A stretch of 64,000 nucleotides of DNA from the NCBI RefSeq assembly GCF_900129445.1, contig NZ_FQVT01000005.1, forward strand, positions 124,001-188,000, given 5' to 3'. Below the pieces are notes generated by a model. That model was not told where the DNA came from. It did not search any database and saw nothing but the letters and a program-made list of their open reading frames with translations. Both the position numbers and the translations under genes were made by a program. Each line of letters starts with the position of its first letter. Within the stretch, counting starts at the first letter, position 1. The stretch comes from Salegentibacter echinorum. Lineage in GTDB: Bacteria > Bacteroidota > Bacteroidia > Flavobacteriales > Flavobacteriaceae. Of this stretch, positions 37,118 through 45,739 are shown one piece after another.

Positions 37118-38353
37118 ATGCATAGATTTTTGCCATTTTTAATTAGTGTCCTGCTGCTATCCTCTTGTCAGGATAAAAAAGAACAGGAACCAACACTGCA
37201 GCTTAAAAATTCTTTGGATATAGCAAGAAAGGATGAACTGGTTAAAATTCCAAGATCTCTATTTAAAACTCTTAATTCTGAAGAAAACAATAAAAAGTTT
37301 CCAGTATTGTATTCCGAAGAAAATAAAGAAATACCAATTCAATTTTCAGACTTGGATGGAGACGGAAATTGGGATGAATTGTTAGGTGTCTTGAACTTTC
37401 AACCTAATGAGGAAAAGAAAATCAGCTTAAAATTTGAAGATAGCAGCCAGATTCCTGAATTTAAGCAGAAAACTAACGTTTATTTTGGGGTAGGCTCTTC
37501 AAAAAAGGATGTAAAAGAAGTTAATAAATTCAGCCGTACCGGGGACCCGCGAGAAATTCGGGATAGCCTTTTTTACCAAATGGAAGGACCTGCCTGGGAG
37601 AACGATAAAGTCGCTTTTCGCATTTATTTTGATCCCCGTAACGGAATAGACATTTTTGGAAAAACAACCGATACCCTTTCCATGTCCCAGGTTGGTTTAG
37701 AAGGAAATTACCATACGCAAGAAAGCTGGGGCATGGATATCCTTAAAGTAGGAAATTCACTGGGTGCCGGCTCTATAGCACTTTTAGTAGCCGATAGCCT
37801 GGTGCGTATTACCGGTGAAAATTCGGCTGATTTTAAAATTTTAGAAAAAGGTCCTATCAAATCATCTTTTGAAATTCAATATCCTAATGAAAATATTGAT
37901 GGAGAAAAACTATCTGTAACCCACAAGATAAGCATTTACAAAGGACAATATTTTTACGAGAGCGAAGTCTTATTTGATGGTTTAACAAATGATATGAACC
38001 TTGCTACGGGCATTGTGGACTTAAAGCCCAATACTTCAAATTCTTTTGAACAAGGAGATTATTTTATTCTGAACAGTTATGGAAAACAATCTGAAAACGA
38101 TGATAATTTAGGGATGGCTATAATTACCAAAAAGGAAGACCTTCTTAAACAAGGGGAAGCGCCAAAAGAAGGAGAAGGTATTAACAAAACACATTATGTA
38201 GGTATTAAATCTAGTAACGATATGCCTGTTAAATTTTATTTTTATTCAGGTTGGTCTGAATCTGATAGCGCTTTTTCTAACGAAGAAGGCTTTCAGCAAA
38301 AGCTTGAAACCACAGCAAAACGTCTAAGCAATCCAATTCAGGTTAAATTATGA
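37118..38353 (+). CDS. DUF4861-family lipoprotein
   Basis: This 411-residue predicted lipoprotein (lipobox Cys17, LLLSSC) belongs to the DUF4861 family, which I recall as frequent in Bacteroidota uronate and pectin PULs and without a settled activity. Beta-rich sequence dominates. Conserved-looking stretches are SDLDGDGNWDELLGVL, EGPAWENDKVAFRIYFDPRNGIDIFGK and ESWGMDILKVGNSLGAGS. It overlaps the TRAP substrate-binding protein gene by four bases (ATGA), so its product probably works with periplasmic uronates or the transporter. An enzymatic role in oligosaccharide processing is possible. There are 162 bp between it and kduD. Confidence 0.8.
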   Translation: MHRFLPFLISVLLLSSCQDKKEQEPTLQLKNSLDIARKDELVKIPRSLFKTLNSEENNKKFPVLYSEENKEIPIQFSDLDGDGNWDELLGVLNFQPNEEKKISLKFEDSSQIPEFKQKTNVYFGVGSSKKDVKEVNKFSRTGDPREIRDSLFYQMEGPAWENDKVAFRIYFDPRNGIDIFGKTTDTLSMSQVGLEGNYHTQESWGMDILKVGNSLGAGSIALLVADSLVRITGENSADFKILEKGPIKSSFEIQYPNENIDGEKLSVTHKISIYKGQYFYESEVLFDGLTNDMNLATGIVDLKPNTSNSFEQGDYFILNSYGKQSENDDNLGMAIITKKEDLLKQGEAPKEGEGINKTHYVGIKSSNDMPVKFYFYSGWSESDSAFSNEEGFQQKLETTAKRLSNPIQVKL

Positions 38354-39330
38354 AACTTAAATTAATCTTTTTTCTTATCCCTGCACTACTCTTATTTATT
38401 TCCTGTGATAGACAGGAAGAAGTAAAAACCTTAAGATTAGCGCATGGCCTGGATACCCGGCATCCTGTACATAAAACCATGGAAATACTCGGGGAGCGTT
38501 TAGAAGAAAAATCGGAAGGAAGTTTAAAATTGCAGGTGTATCCTAGTGGCCAATTAGGCGGGGAAAGGGAAGCCTTGGAACTACTTCAAATTGGAAGTTT
38601 AGATATCACAAAGGTTTCAGCCGCAGTTTTAGAAAATTTCATTCCCGAATATAAAGTATTTAGCATGCCCTATCTCTTCAAAAACAAACAACATCTTTTT
38701 AATGTTTTAGATGGACAGGTAGGAGAAGACCTATTGATGCGGGGAGATAAGTTCCACCTACGTGGACTTACTTTTTACGATGCAGGAACCCGAAATTTTT
38801 ATACTACCGAAACGGCTATTCGTAAACCCCAAGATCTCGAAGATTTAAAAATTAGGGTTATGAAAAGTAATATGGCGGTACGCATGATCAACGAATTAGA
38901 TGGCGCGCCCACCCCAATTTCCTGGGGTGAACTTTATACGGCCCTGCAACAGGGAGTGGTAGATGGGGCCGAAAATAACCTGCCCAGCTTTTATACTTCA
39001 AAACACTATGAAATTTCCAAATATCTAAGTATGGACGAACATACTGCCATACCCGATGTTTTGCTAATTAGTTTAGAAACCTGGAATTTACTTGGTAAAC
39101 AGGAAAGAAAGTGGCTAATAGAAGCCGCCGAGGAATCTAAAGTAGAGCAGAGAAAGTTATGGGCAGCTTCAGAGAAAGAATCACTTAAAGCGGTTAAAGC
39201 AGCCGGAGTAGAAGTTATCTATCCAGATAAAACAGCCTTTTCAACCGAAACAGAAGACATGATAGAAATGTTTGAAGGTCAACCTGAATTGATAAATATT
39301 ATTGAACGAATAAAAAAGGTGCCAGAATGA
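38350..39330 (+). CDS. TRAP transporter substrate-binding protein (DctP family), lipoprotein form
   Basis: This 326-residue protein captures a small acid in the periplasm for the TRAP membrane subunits encoded next. The family fold is clear: LRLAHGLDTRHPVHKTME, VYPSGQLGGEREALELLQ, FYDAGTRNFYT and the carboxylate-binding LKIRVMKS (Arg) with the following GAPTPISWGELYTALQQGVVDGAENN. The N-terminus carries a lipobox with Cys19 (LFISC), so it appears membrane-anchored instead of free, which is unusual for Gram-negative DctP proteins. Four-base overlaps on both sides show translational coupling. The context of uronate catabolism points to glucuronate or unsaturated uronate monomers as ligand. Confidence 0.93.
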   Translation: MKLKLIFFLIPALLLFISCDRQEEVKTLRLAHGLDTRHPVHKTMEILGERLEEKSEGSLKLQVYPSGQLGGEREALELLQIGSLDITKVSAAVLENFIPEYKVFSMPYLFKNKQHLFNVLDGQVGEDLLMRGDKFHLRGLTFYDAGTRNFYTTETAIRKPQDLEDLKIRVMKSNMAVRMINELDGAPTPISWGELYTALQQGVVDGAENNLPSFYTSKHYEISKYLSMDEHTAIPDVLLISLETWNLLGKQERKWLIEAAEESKVEQRKLWAASEKESLKAVKAAGVEVIYPDKTAFSTETEDMIEMFEGQPELINIIERIKKVPE

Positions 39331-39815
39331 AACGACAACTTGATAAAATACTCGAAACAGTTTTAATTGGAGTTTTGGCAATTATGCTCATTAGCGTTTC
39401 CTGGCAGGTCTTCTCCAGGTTTGTATTGCAGGCTCCCAGTACGGTTACCGATGAGCTCTCTAGCTTTCTGTTAATTTGGTTAGGTGTACTGGGCGCGGCT
39501 TATGCTACCGGCCAAAAACTACATCTCGCTATAGATTTACTACCTAAACAAAGCGTGGAACGTCATAAAGTTTTCTTTGAAGGCTTTGTATATTTTTTTA
39601 TCGCCCTTTTTGCTTTTGCTGTAATGGTTATCGGTGGGATTCGTTTGTGCTGGCTTACTTTCCAGTTTGAGCAAACATCGGCAACCCTGGAAATTCCCCT
39701 GGGATATGTTTATATGATCCTTCCAATCTCCGGGTTAATAATTTGCTATTACTGTATTTTTCTTTTTATAGAAGTCAAAAATACCATAAACTCTCAAAGT
39801 CAACGAAATGGATAA
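39327..39815 (+). CDS. TRAP transporter small membrane subunit (DctQ family)
   Basis: This 162-residue inner-membrane protein has four predicted helices (about 12-32, 46-64, 83-105, 125-150) and the DctQ pattern WQVFSRFVLQAPSTVTDELSSFLLIWLGVLGAAYATG. It links the binding protein to the large DctM subunit. It overlaps dctP by four bases and dctM by eight, so the three subunits are made together. The two-gene Q and M arrangement is unfused. Confidence 0.93.
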   Translation: MKRQLDKILETVLIGVLAIMLISVSWQVFSRFVLQAPSTVTDELSSFLLIWLGVLGAAYATGQKLHLAIDLLPKQSVERHKVFFEGFVYFFIALFAFAVMVIGGIRLCWLTFQFEQTSATLEIPLGYVYMILPISGLIICYYCIFLFIEVKNTINSQSQRNG

Positions 39816-41103
39816 TATTGAAATTTTAATCCTAGTACTTAGTTTTTTGATATTTCTCTCTATGAGAGTTCCTATTGCTTATGCTATAGGTCTTGCCGGA
39901 TTTCTAACCTTAATCGTAACTATGCGCAGTATTCCATCTGTTACTACCCTGGCTCAACGCATGGCTACTTCCCTGGACAGTTTTACTTTATTGGCCATTC
40001 CTTTTTTTATACTGGCAGGACAAATAATGAACCGTGGGGGCATCGCTGTAAGGCTTATCAACTTTGCCAAGGCTATTGTAGGACCGCTACCCGGCGGATT
40101 GGCCTTTGTAAATATTATTTCCTGTATGCTATTTGGTGCCGTATCTGGATCTGCCGTGGCTGCGGCTTCTGCTATTGGCGGTTTTATGAATCCGCGAATG
40201 GAGAAGGAAGGCTATGATAAATCCTTTAGTGCAGCTGTGAATATAACCAGTGCAACTACAGGTTTAATTATTCCCCCCAGTAATGTTTTAATTATCTATT
40301 CTCTCGCAAGTGGCGGGGTCTCGATTGCTGCGCTTTTTATAGCCGGCTATATCCCGGGGCTTTTAATTGGTTTTGCTTTAATGACCGTTGCAGCTGTTTA
40401 TTCCATCATTAAAAAATATCCTACCGACAAGGCTGTTAAATTTAAGGAATTTGTAATGCGGCTTCTAAGTGCATTACCCAGTTTGTTTATGCTTATTTTA
40501 GTAATAGGTGGCATTGTAGCCGGTTACTTTACAGCCACAGAAGCATCAGCAGTTGCAGTAATTTATTCATTCGCCCTAGCCGCTATTTACAAGGAAATTA
40601 GCTGGAAAGACGTCTCTCCAATTTTATTGGAAACAGTTAAAACCTCATCTATCGTCTTACTGCTTATCGCAACTTCTATAGCAATGTCCTGGGTTATGTC
40701 TTACGAAAACATTCCGCAGGAAATCAGTAATACTTTATTGGGTATAAGCGACAATCCTATTATAATATTGATACTCATTAACCTTATTTTATTATTTGTA
40801 GGCGTGTTTATGGATATTACCCCGGCAGTACTAATTTTTACTCCTATTTTTCTACCAATAGTTACCAGTATGGGAATGAACCCTATTCAATTTGGTATTA
40901 TAATGATCTTAAATCTTTGCATAGGTCTTTGCACACCACCAGTAGGCTCGGTACTATTTGTGGGATGTAGCGTGGCAAATTTGAGTATTCAAAAGGTTAT
41001 TAGGCCACTATTACCGTTGTTTATAGCCATGATAGTTGTATTGATGCTTATTACCTATATTCCAGAACTAAGCCTTTGGTTGCCTACTTTATTCGATTTA
41101 TAG
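39808..41103 (+). CDS. TRAP transporter large permease (DctM family)
   Basis: This 431-residue inner-membrane permease uses sodium or proton gradients to move the bound acid into the cytoplasm. About twelve hydrophobic helices are visible. Family patterns include FFILAGQIMNRGGIAVRL, GGLAFVNIISCMLFGAVSGSA, ATTGLIIPPSN, and LCTPPVGSVLFVG near the C-terminus. It is the last gene of the plus-strand operon and converges with the Gfo/Idh gene 82 bp away. The likely cargo is uronate, from genomic context. Confidence 0.95.
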   Translation: MDNIEILILVLSFLIFLSMRVPIAYAIGLAGFLTLIVTMRSIPSVTTLAQRMATSLDSFTLLAIPFFILAGQIMNRGGIAVRLINFAKAIVGPLPGGLAFVNIISCMLFGAVSGSAVAAASAIGGFMNPRMEKEGYDKSFSAAVNITSATTGLIIPPSNVLIIYSLASGGVSIAALFIAGYIPGLLIGFALMTVAAVYSIIKKYPTDKAVKFKEFVMRLLSALPSLFMLILVIGGIVAGYFTATEASAVAVIYSFALAAIYKEISWKDVSPILLETVKTSSIVLLLIATSIAMSWVMSYENIPQEISNTLLGISDNPIIILILINLILLFVGVFMDITPAVLIFTPIFLPIVTSMGMNPIQFGIIMILNLCIGLCTPPVGSVLFVGCSVANLSIQKVIRPLLPLFIAMIVVLMLITYIPELSLWLPTLFDL

Positions 41104-41185
41104 AAAGTAAGCATCTCTGAACAAAAAACAAGTTGCTCCAAACGCTACCAGGCAAAGAGTAGTTTTGCATCTTTTTTTAGATGAC

Positions 41186-42175
41186 TTAATCAATATCACT
41201 AGCGCTAAAAATATCCATGATTTTGGCTACTTCTAAACCTTCTTCCGCTGTACAGGGGTTTGATTCTTTTCCAAGAAAGTAAGCTATAGTTGCCTCGATC
41301 ATGGGTTGTTGAATATGCTCAGGTTTTTTAAAATTGAAGGTTTTTGTTTCGTCATTCGTTATCAGGTGAATTTTATCTCCCGAAAATGAAAACTCCAATT
41401 TACCCTGGCTACCGTAAATTGTACAGCATTGCTTAGCATTGCTTTCCGCAGTATTAAAACACCATATTCCGCGCCCCTGTATGCCGTTCTCAAAAGAAAG
41501 AAGGCCATTCACAATATCATCAGTTTTATAAGCTGGATCCTGATTTAGCGAAACACCAAAAGCTGTTTTAATTGAACCAAAAAAATATCTTAGTAAATCG
41601 ATATGATGCGGTGCAAGGTCATGAAAATAACCACCCCCGGAAATAGTAGGATTTATACGCCAATTAGTTTCTGAATTAGCAATTAATTTTAAATTTTTAG
41701 ATTGTAAAACCTGGATATCAACTAAGCGTATTAAGCCAATTGCTCCGCTATCTACAAGTGCTTTCACCTTAATAAAAGCCGGTAATTGCCGCCTATAATG
41801 GGCAATTGTTAGTTTTCCTTTATACTTTCTTTCGGCTGCAACAATTTCTTTGGCTTCCTTATAAGAAAGTGCCATTGGCTTTTCTAAATAAACATTTTTA
41901 CCTGCTTCCAGGGCTTGTAGGGCATATTTTAAATGGGTGGAAGGCGGCGTAGCAATATAAACTGAATTAATATTTTTATCCTGAAGCAGTCTTGAGGCAT
42001 CATCATACCAGGTCGGCACCTTATGTCTAATAGCAAAATCTTCTGCCTTCGTAGCGTTCCTGCGCATTACTGCCCGTAATTCTGAATTCGCAGACTTTTG
42101 AAAGGCAGGACCACTTTTAACTTCGGCTACATCTCCACAGCCAATTATGCCCCATACAATTTTTGTTTCAGTCAT
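41186..42175 (-). CDS. Gfo/Idh/MocA-family oxidoreductase
   Basis: This 329-residue NAD(P)-dependent enzyme has an N-terminal Rossmann domain (GIIGCGDVAEVKSGP) and the family EKP motif in KNVYLEKPMALSY, then the C-terminal alpha/beta substrate domain with GGGYFHDLAPHHIDLLRYF, which holds the usual catalytic His/Asp. No signal peptide, so cytoplasmic. The substrate is unknown; family members oxidise or reduce sugars, inositols, and some act on uronic acids. It starts 6 bp after uxaC and is the final gene of the operon with KDG kinase and KDPG aldolase. A role in side-chain or modified uronate metabolism is a guess. Confidence 0.88.
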   Translation of the reverse strand: MTETKIVWGIIGCGDVAEVKSGPAFQKSANSELRAVMRRNATKAEDFAIRHKVPTWYDDASRLLQDKNINSVYIATPPSTHLKYALQALEAGKNVYLEKPMALSYKEAKEIVAAERKYKGKLTIAHYRRQLPAFIKVKALVDSGAIGLIRLVDIQVLQSKNLKLIANSETNWRINPTISGGGYFHDLAPHHIDLLRYFFGSIKTAFGVSLNQDPAYKTDDIVNGLLSFENGIQGRGIWCFNTAESNAKQCCTIYGSQGKLEFSFSGDKIHLITNDETKTFNFKKPEHIQQPMIEATIAYFLGKESNPCTAEEGLEVAKIMDIFSASDID

Positions 42176-42181
42176 TCGCTC

Positions 42182-43582
42182 CTAAAATTCAAAATATTCT
42201 TTCGCGTTATTATAACAAATGTCACTAACAATTTTCCCCAGCCAGGCTTCATCTGCCGGTAATTCCCCATTCGCTACATCTGTTCCTATTAGGTTACAAA
42301 GAATCCTCCTGAAGTATTCGTGTCGTGGAAAAGACAGAAAACTTCGGGAATCGGTTAGCATTCCTACAAAGCAACTTAAAACCCCTAAATTAGAGAGCGT
42401 GTTTAACTGATCTTCCATCCCGTCTTTTTGGTCCATATACCACCAGGCAGAACCATATTGCACCTTTCCTTTTACAACCCCATCATTAAAATTACCCGCC
42501 ATAGTCGCAAAAACCGCATTATCTGCTGGGTTAACATTGTAAATAATGGTCTTGGGAAGTTGGTTCGAACTATCCAGTTCATTTAAAAATCCGCTTAGAC
42601 CTCGTGCCTGTGAAAAATCTCCAATAGAATCGAAGCCCGTATCTGGTCCCAATTTGTTCAACAAGCGTTTATTATTATTTCTTATAGGACCAAGATGTAA
42701 CTGCTGTACCCAGCCTTTCTTTTCATAAAGTTTGCCAAGAAAAAGCATGGTTTTATACTTAAAGTACCGGGCTTCTTCTAAAGTTAAGGGTTGTTTGTCC
42801 TTTAATTTCTGAAAAAGTTTTTTAGGATCATATTTATTTGAATTGAAATAATGAAGCTGTTCGAAGCCGTGATCTGAAAGCTTGCATCCGTGCTCTGCAA
42901 AGTAATCTACCCTATTTCCCAAGGCAGTTAAGAGATCATCATAATTATTAATAAGCATATTGGAAGCTGTTTCCAGCTGTTCTAAATACCTTAGGTAAGC
43001 TGAAACATCTTCAACGGCAAAAGCCTTATCTGGTCTAAAAGTAGGGAGCACCTTAACTCCTTTGGGGTTTTGCTTTATTTGCTTATGATATTCCAGGGAA
43101 TCTATGGGATCATCTGTAGTGCATAATGATTCCACATTCCTATTCTCGAGTAAACCTGTAGTACTATGCGAATCCTGTTGCAGGAGTTCATTTGTTTTCT
43201 CATATATTTTTTCTGCATTTTTCCCAGATAATAATTCCTGAATATTAAAATAGCGCAGTAACTCTAAATGGGTCCAGTGATACAAAGGATTGCGCATGGT
43301 ATAAGGCACCGCTTCTGCCCATTTTAGAAACTTTTTTTTATCTGAAGCCTTGCCGGTAATATACTTTTCATCTACACCCAAAGCCCTCATCGCACGCCAC
43401 TTATAATGATCACCGGCTAACCAAACTTCAGTAATGTTGTTAAACTGCCTATTTTCAGCAATATCCTTTGGAGGTAAGTGATTGTGATAATCTATAATGG
43501 GTAAGTCTTTAGCATAATTATGATAAATTTTTTTCGCGAATTCATTTTTTAATAAAAAATCTTTCTGAATAAATGTTTCCAT
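42182..43582 (-). CDS. uxaC: Glucuronate isomerase
   Basis: UxaC interconverts D-glucuronate and D-fructuronate (and galacturonate/tagaturonate) in the cytoplasm. The 466-residue protein matches the E. coli length of 470. Family patterns visible are PIIDYHNHLPPKDIAEN (metal-binding HxH), WAEAVPYTMRNPLYHWTHLELLRYF, TTDDPIDSLEYH, LPTFRPDKA and the C-terminal FLSFPRHEYFRRILCN. It starts 39 bp after KDPG aldolase. The presence of this gene with uxuA and the SDR shows that intact glucuronate, not only unsaturated uronate, is an expected breakdown product. Confidence 0.97.
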   Translation of the reverse strand: METFIQKDFLLKNEFAKKIYHNYAKDLPIIDYHNHLPPKDIAENRQFNNITEVWLAGDHYKWRAMRALGVDEKYITGKASDKKKFLKWAEAVPYTMRNPLYHWTHLELLRYFNIQELLSGKNAEKIYEKTNELLQQDSHSTTGLLENRNVESLCTTDDPIDSLEYHKQIKQNPKGVKVLPTFRPDKAFAVEDVSAYLRYLEQLETASNMLINNYDDLLTALGNRVDYFAEHGCKLSDHGFEQLHYFNSNKYDPKKLFQKLKDKQPLTLEEARYFKYKTMLFLGKLYEKKGWVQQLHLGPIRNNNKRLLNKLGPDTGFDSIGDFSQARGLSGFLNELDSSNQLPKTIIYNVNPADNAVFATMAGNFNDGVVKGKVQYGSAWWYMDQKDGMEDQLNTLSNLGVLSCFVGMLTDSRSFLSFPRHEYFRRILCNLIGTDVANGELPADEAWLGKIVSDICYNNAKEYFEF

Positions 43583-43621
43583 AAATAAAATATTTTCTGC
43601 GGAATGACCTTTTAATTATTG

Positions 43622-44290
43622 TTATTCCTGTATTTGCTTTATAAGCTTTATTGTTTGTTCCACCTTTTTCTTTAAACCCGGATAATCTTTTTTCTCCAAA
43701 ATCTCCCTGGAAATTAACTTTGAACCAATACCAACACAGGTTACTCCTGCATCAAACCAGGACCTTAAATTATCTTCAGCGAGGGTCACCCCGCCTGTGG
43801 GCATTATCCTCGTCCAGGGTTGTGGACCTTTTGCTGCCTTAACGAATTCTGGACCGTAGATAGCTCCCGGGAATAATTTAACTATTTCGCAACCCAATTC
43901 TTCAGCTACGTTGATTTCGGTTAAAGAACCACAACCAGGAGACCAAAGCACCTTACGACGATTACAAACTTTCGCTATATCTTCCCTAAACGTCGGGGTA
44001 ACAATAAAGTTTGCCCCCATTTGCATATATAATGAAGCTGCTGCGGCATCTGTAATAGAACCTACCCCAAGTGCCATTCCGGGAAGCTTGTTTTGAGCGT
44101 ATTTATTTAACTCTGAAAAAACCTCGTGAGCAAAATCACCTCTTGCCGTAAACTCCAATAATCTCGCTCCTCCGTCATAACAAGCCTTTAGAACTTCTTT
44201 TCCCACTTCCACATTAGCGTGGTAAAAAAGTGGGACAAGTCCCGTCTCTTGCATCAGTTGAAATACTTCGTTTCTTGTAAATTGTGCCAT
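43622..44290 (-). CDS. eda: 2-keto-3-deoxy-6-phosphogluconate aldolase (KDPG/KHG aldolase)
   Basis: This 222-residue class I aldolase splits KDPG into pyruvate and glyceraldehyde-3-phosphate, the final step of the local pathway. E46 and R50 (LLEFTARGDF) and the Schiff-base Lys138 (IVKLFPG) are present, followed by MPTGGV. Length agrees with E. coli Eda (213). It lies 119 bp after the KDG kinase gene and 39 bp before uxaC. All needed residues are intact. Confidence 0.95.
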   Translation of the reverse strand: MAQFTRNEVFQLMQETGLVPLFYHANVEVGKEVLKACYDGGARLLEFTARGDFAHEVFSELNKYAQNKLPGMALGVGSITDAAAASLYMQMGANFIVTPTFREDIAKVCNRRKVLWSPGCGSLTEINVAEELGCEIVKLFPGAIYGPEFVKAAKGPQPWTRIMPTGGVTLAEDNLRSWFDAGVTCVGIGSKLISREILEKKDYPGLKKKVEQTIKLIKQIQE

Positions 44291-44409
44291 TTTTTAATTG
44301 GTTTATTAAATAAGAAAAGCTCGTTTTAAAAATTAATTTTCAAGCTTTAAGTTCAAAGAATATTTTTATTTATCTGGAGAAGCAGGATTAAAGTTATGAT
44401 TTTGAACCA

Positions 44410-45432
44410 CTAACGATTAACTTTTCCTAAAGCATCACCCGATGCCATTTTTTCCAACTCTTCTAAAGTAATCAAATTTACATCTCCCGTTATTGTATGT
44501 TTTAAACAACAAGCAGCGACTGCTAAATTTAAAATACGCTGCTTATCCCCTGGCGTATCTATTAAACCATACATCAACCCGCCCATAAAAGCATCTCCCG
44601 TGCCTACACGATCAACTACTGGAGAAACATCCCTAATAGCTGTTTTATAGATATTTTCCCTATCATAGAGTATTCCTCCAATCCTTTGATGGGAGGCACT
44701 TATGGAATATCTCAATGTAGTCGCCATTTGTTCGAGATTGGGACATAATTCGAAGAATTTATCATAAACCTCAGGTAAAGATTCAGGCTTTTGGTAATCT
44801 GGATTCATTGCGGGCCTACCAAACAAGAAGAAAGCGGTGTCCAAATCCCCTAAAATCAGGTTACTATATTTTAATAGCTCCGGCATCACCTCCTTTGGCT
44901 CCTTACCATATTTCCAAAGCTTAGATCTGTAATTAAGATCTGTGGAGATTTTGAGCCCCATTTCACTGGCTGTCTTTACCGCTTCTAAACAGGTTTCTGC
45001 CGCAGTTTTTGAAACTGCAGGGGTTAAGCCGCTCCAATGAAAGTGGGAAGCATCTTTAAAAGCAGCTTTCCAATTTACCATTCCGGGTTTAATTTCAGAA
45101 AAAGCACTATGAGCACGATCATAAATTACACTACCTCCCCGGCAGCCAATACCATTTTCTAAAAAGTAAAGTCCCAGGCGCTTGCCACCGGAAAGAACAT
45201 ATTCTGTTCCTACCTTATTTTTTCGCATTTCCGCTAAACAAATTTCCCCGAATTCATTTTCTGGTAAACGCGTTACAAATTCCGTTTTAACTCCATAATT
45301 CGACAATGCAACGGCGACATTATATTCCCCTCCACCATAATTTGTTTTTAAATGATTTGCTTGAGAAAAACGTAAATTTTCATTGGTAGAAAGCCGCAAC
45401 ATAATCTCACCAAAAGTGATTACTTTGTCCAT
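44410..45432 (-). CDS. kdgK: 2-keto-3-deoxygluconate kinase (PfkB family)
   Basis: This enzyme phosphorylates KDG to KDPG with ATP. The PfkB-family signatures are GGGEYNVAVALSNYG near the N-terminus and DRVGTGDAFMGGLMYG (catalytic Asp) near the C-terminus. I start it at ATG 45432 (MDKVITFGEIMLRLS, 340 residues) because the additional 19 codons up to 45489 are not family-like. It is the first gene of the minus-strand operon kdgK-eda-uxaC-Gfo/Idh; its promoter must lie in the 307 bp before the PL14-like gene. I saw no clear consensus there. Confidence 0.92.
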   Translation of the reverse strand: MDKVITFGEIMLRLSTNENLRFSQANHLKTNYGGGEYNVAVALSNYGVKTEFVTRLPENEFGEICLAEMRKNKVGTEYVLSGGKRLGLYFLENGIGCRGGSVIYDRAHSAFSEIKPGMVNWKAAFKDASHFHWSGLTPAVSKTAAETCLEAVKTASEMGLKISTDLNYRSKLWKYGKEPKEVMPELLKYSNLILGDLDTAFFLFGRPAMNPDYQKPESLPEVYDKFFELCPNLEQMATTLRYSISASHQRIGGILYDRENIYKTAIRDVSPVVDRVGTGDAFMGGLMYGLIDTPGDKQRILNLAVAACCLKHTITGDVNLITLEELEKMASGDALGKVNR

Positions 45433-45739
45433 AAATGTGTTCAATAAACGATTAATGATGATCTCTTCAGAAAAAAAATGGAGATCCACTTTTAATTATA
45501 CTCAAATATAAAGATTAGTTTTACCGCAATAGTACACTTATGGTACATTTTGATTCAATCCGCTAACAGACAGAAAACTATAACAGTAAAACTCACCACT
45601 ACAGCTTCAATATTGCAAAAATCATTACTAAAAAATTAATTCTCTTATGGCTTCTTTCCCGGACTATTGACTACCTATGATTGGATTATTTTATTCCTTA
45701 GAGTTATTAGTTTTAAAAAATTAATTAAAAGTATTAATT

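Noticed and set aside
45433-45489. 19-codon extension of the KDG kinase
   Set aside because: PfkB kinases start at the MDKVITFGEIMLR segment; the extension has no family similarity.
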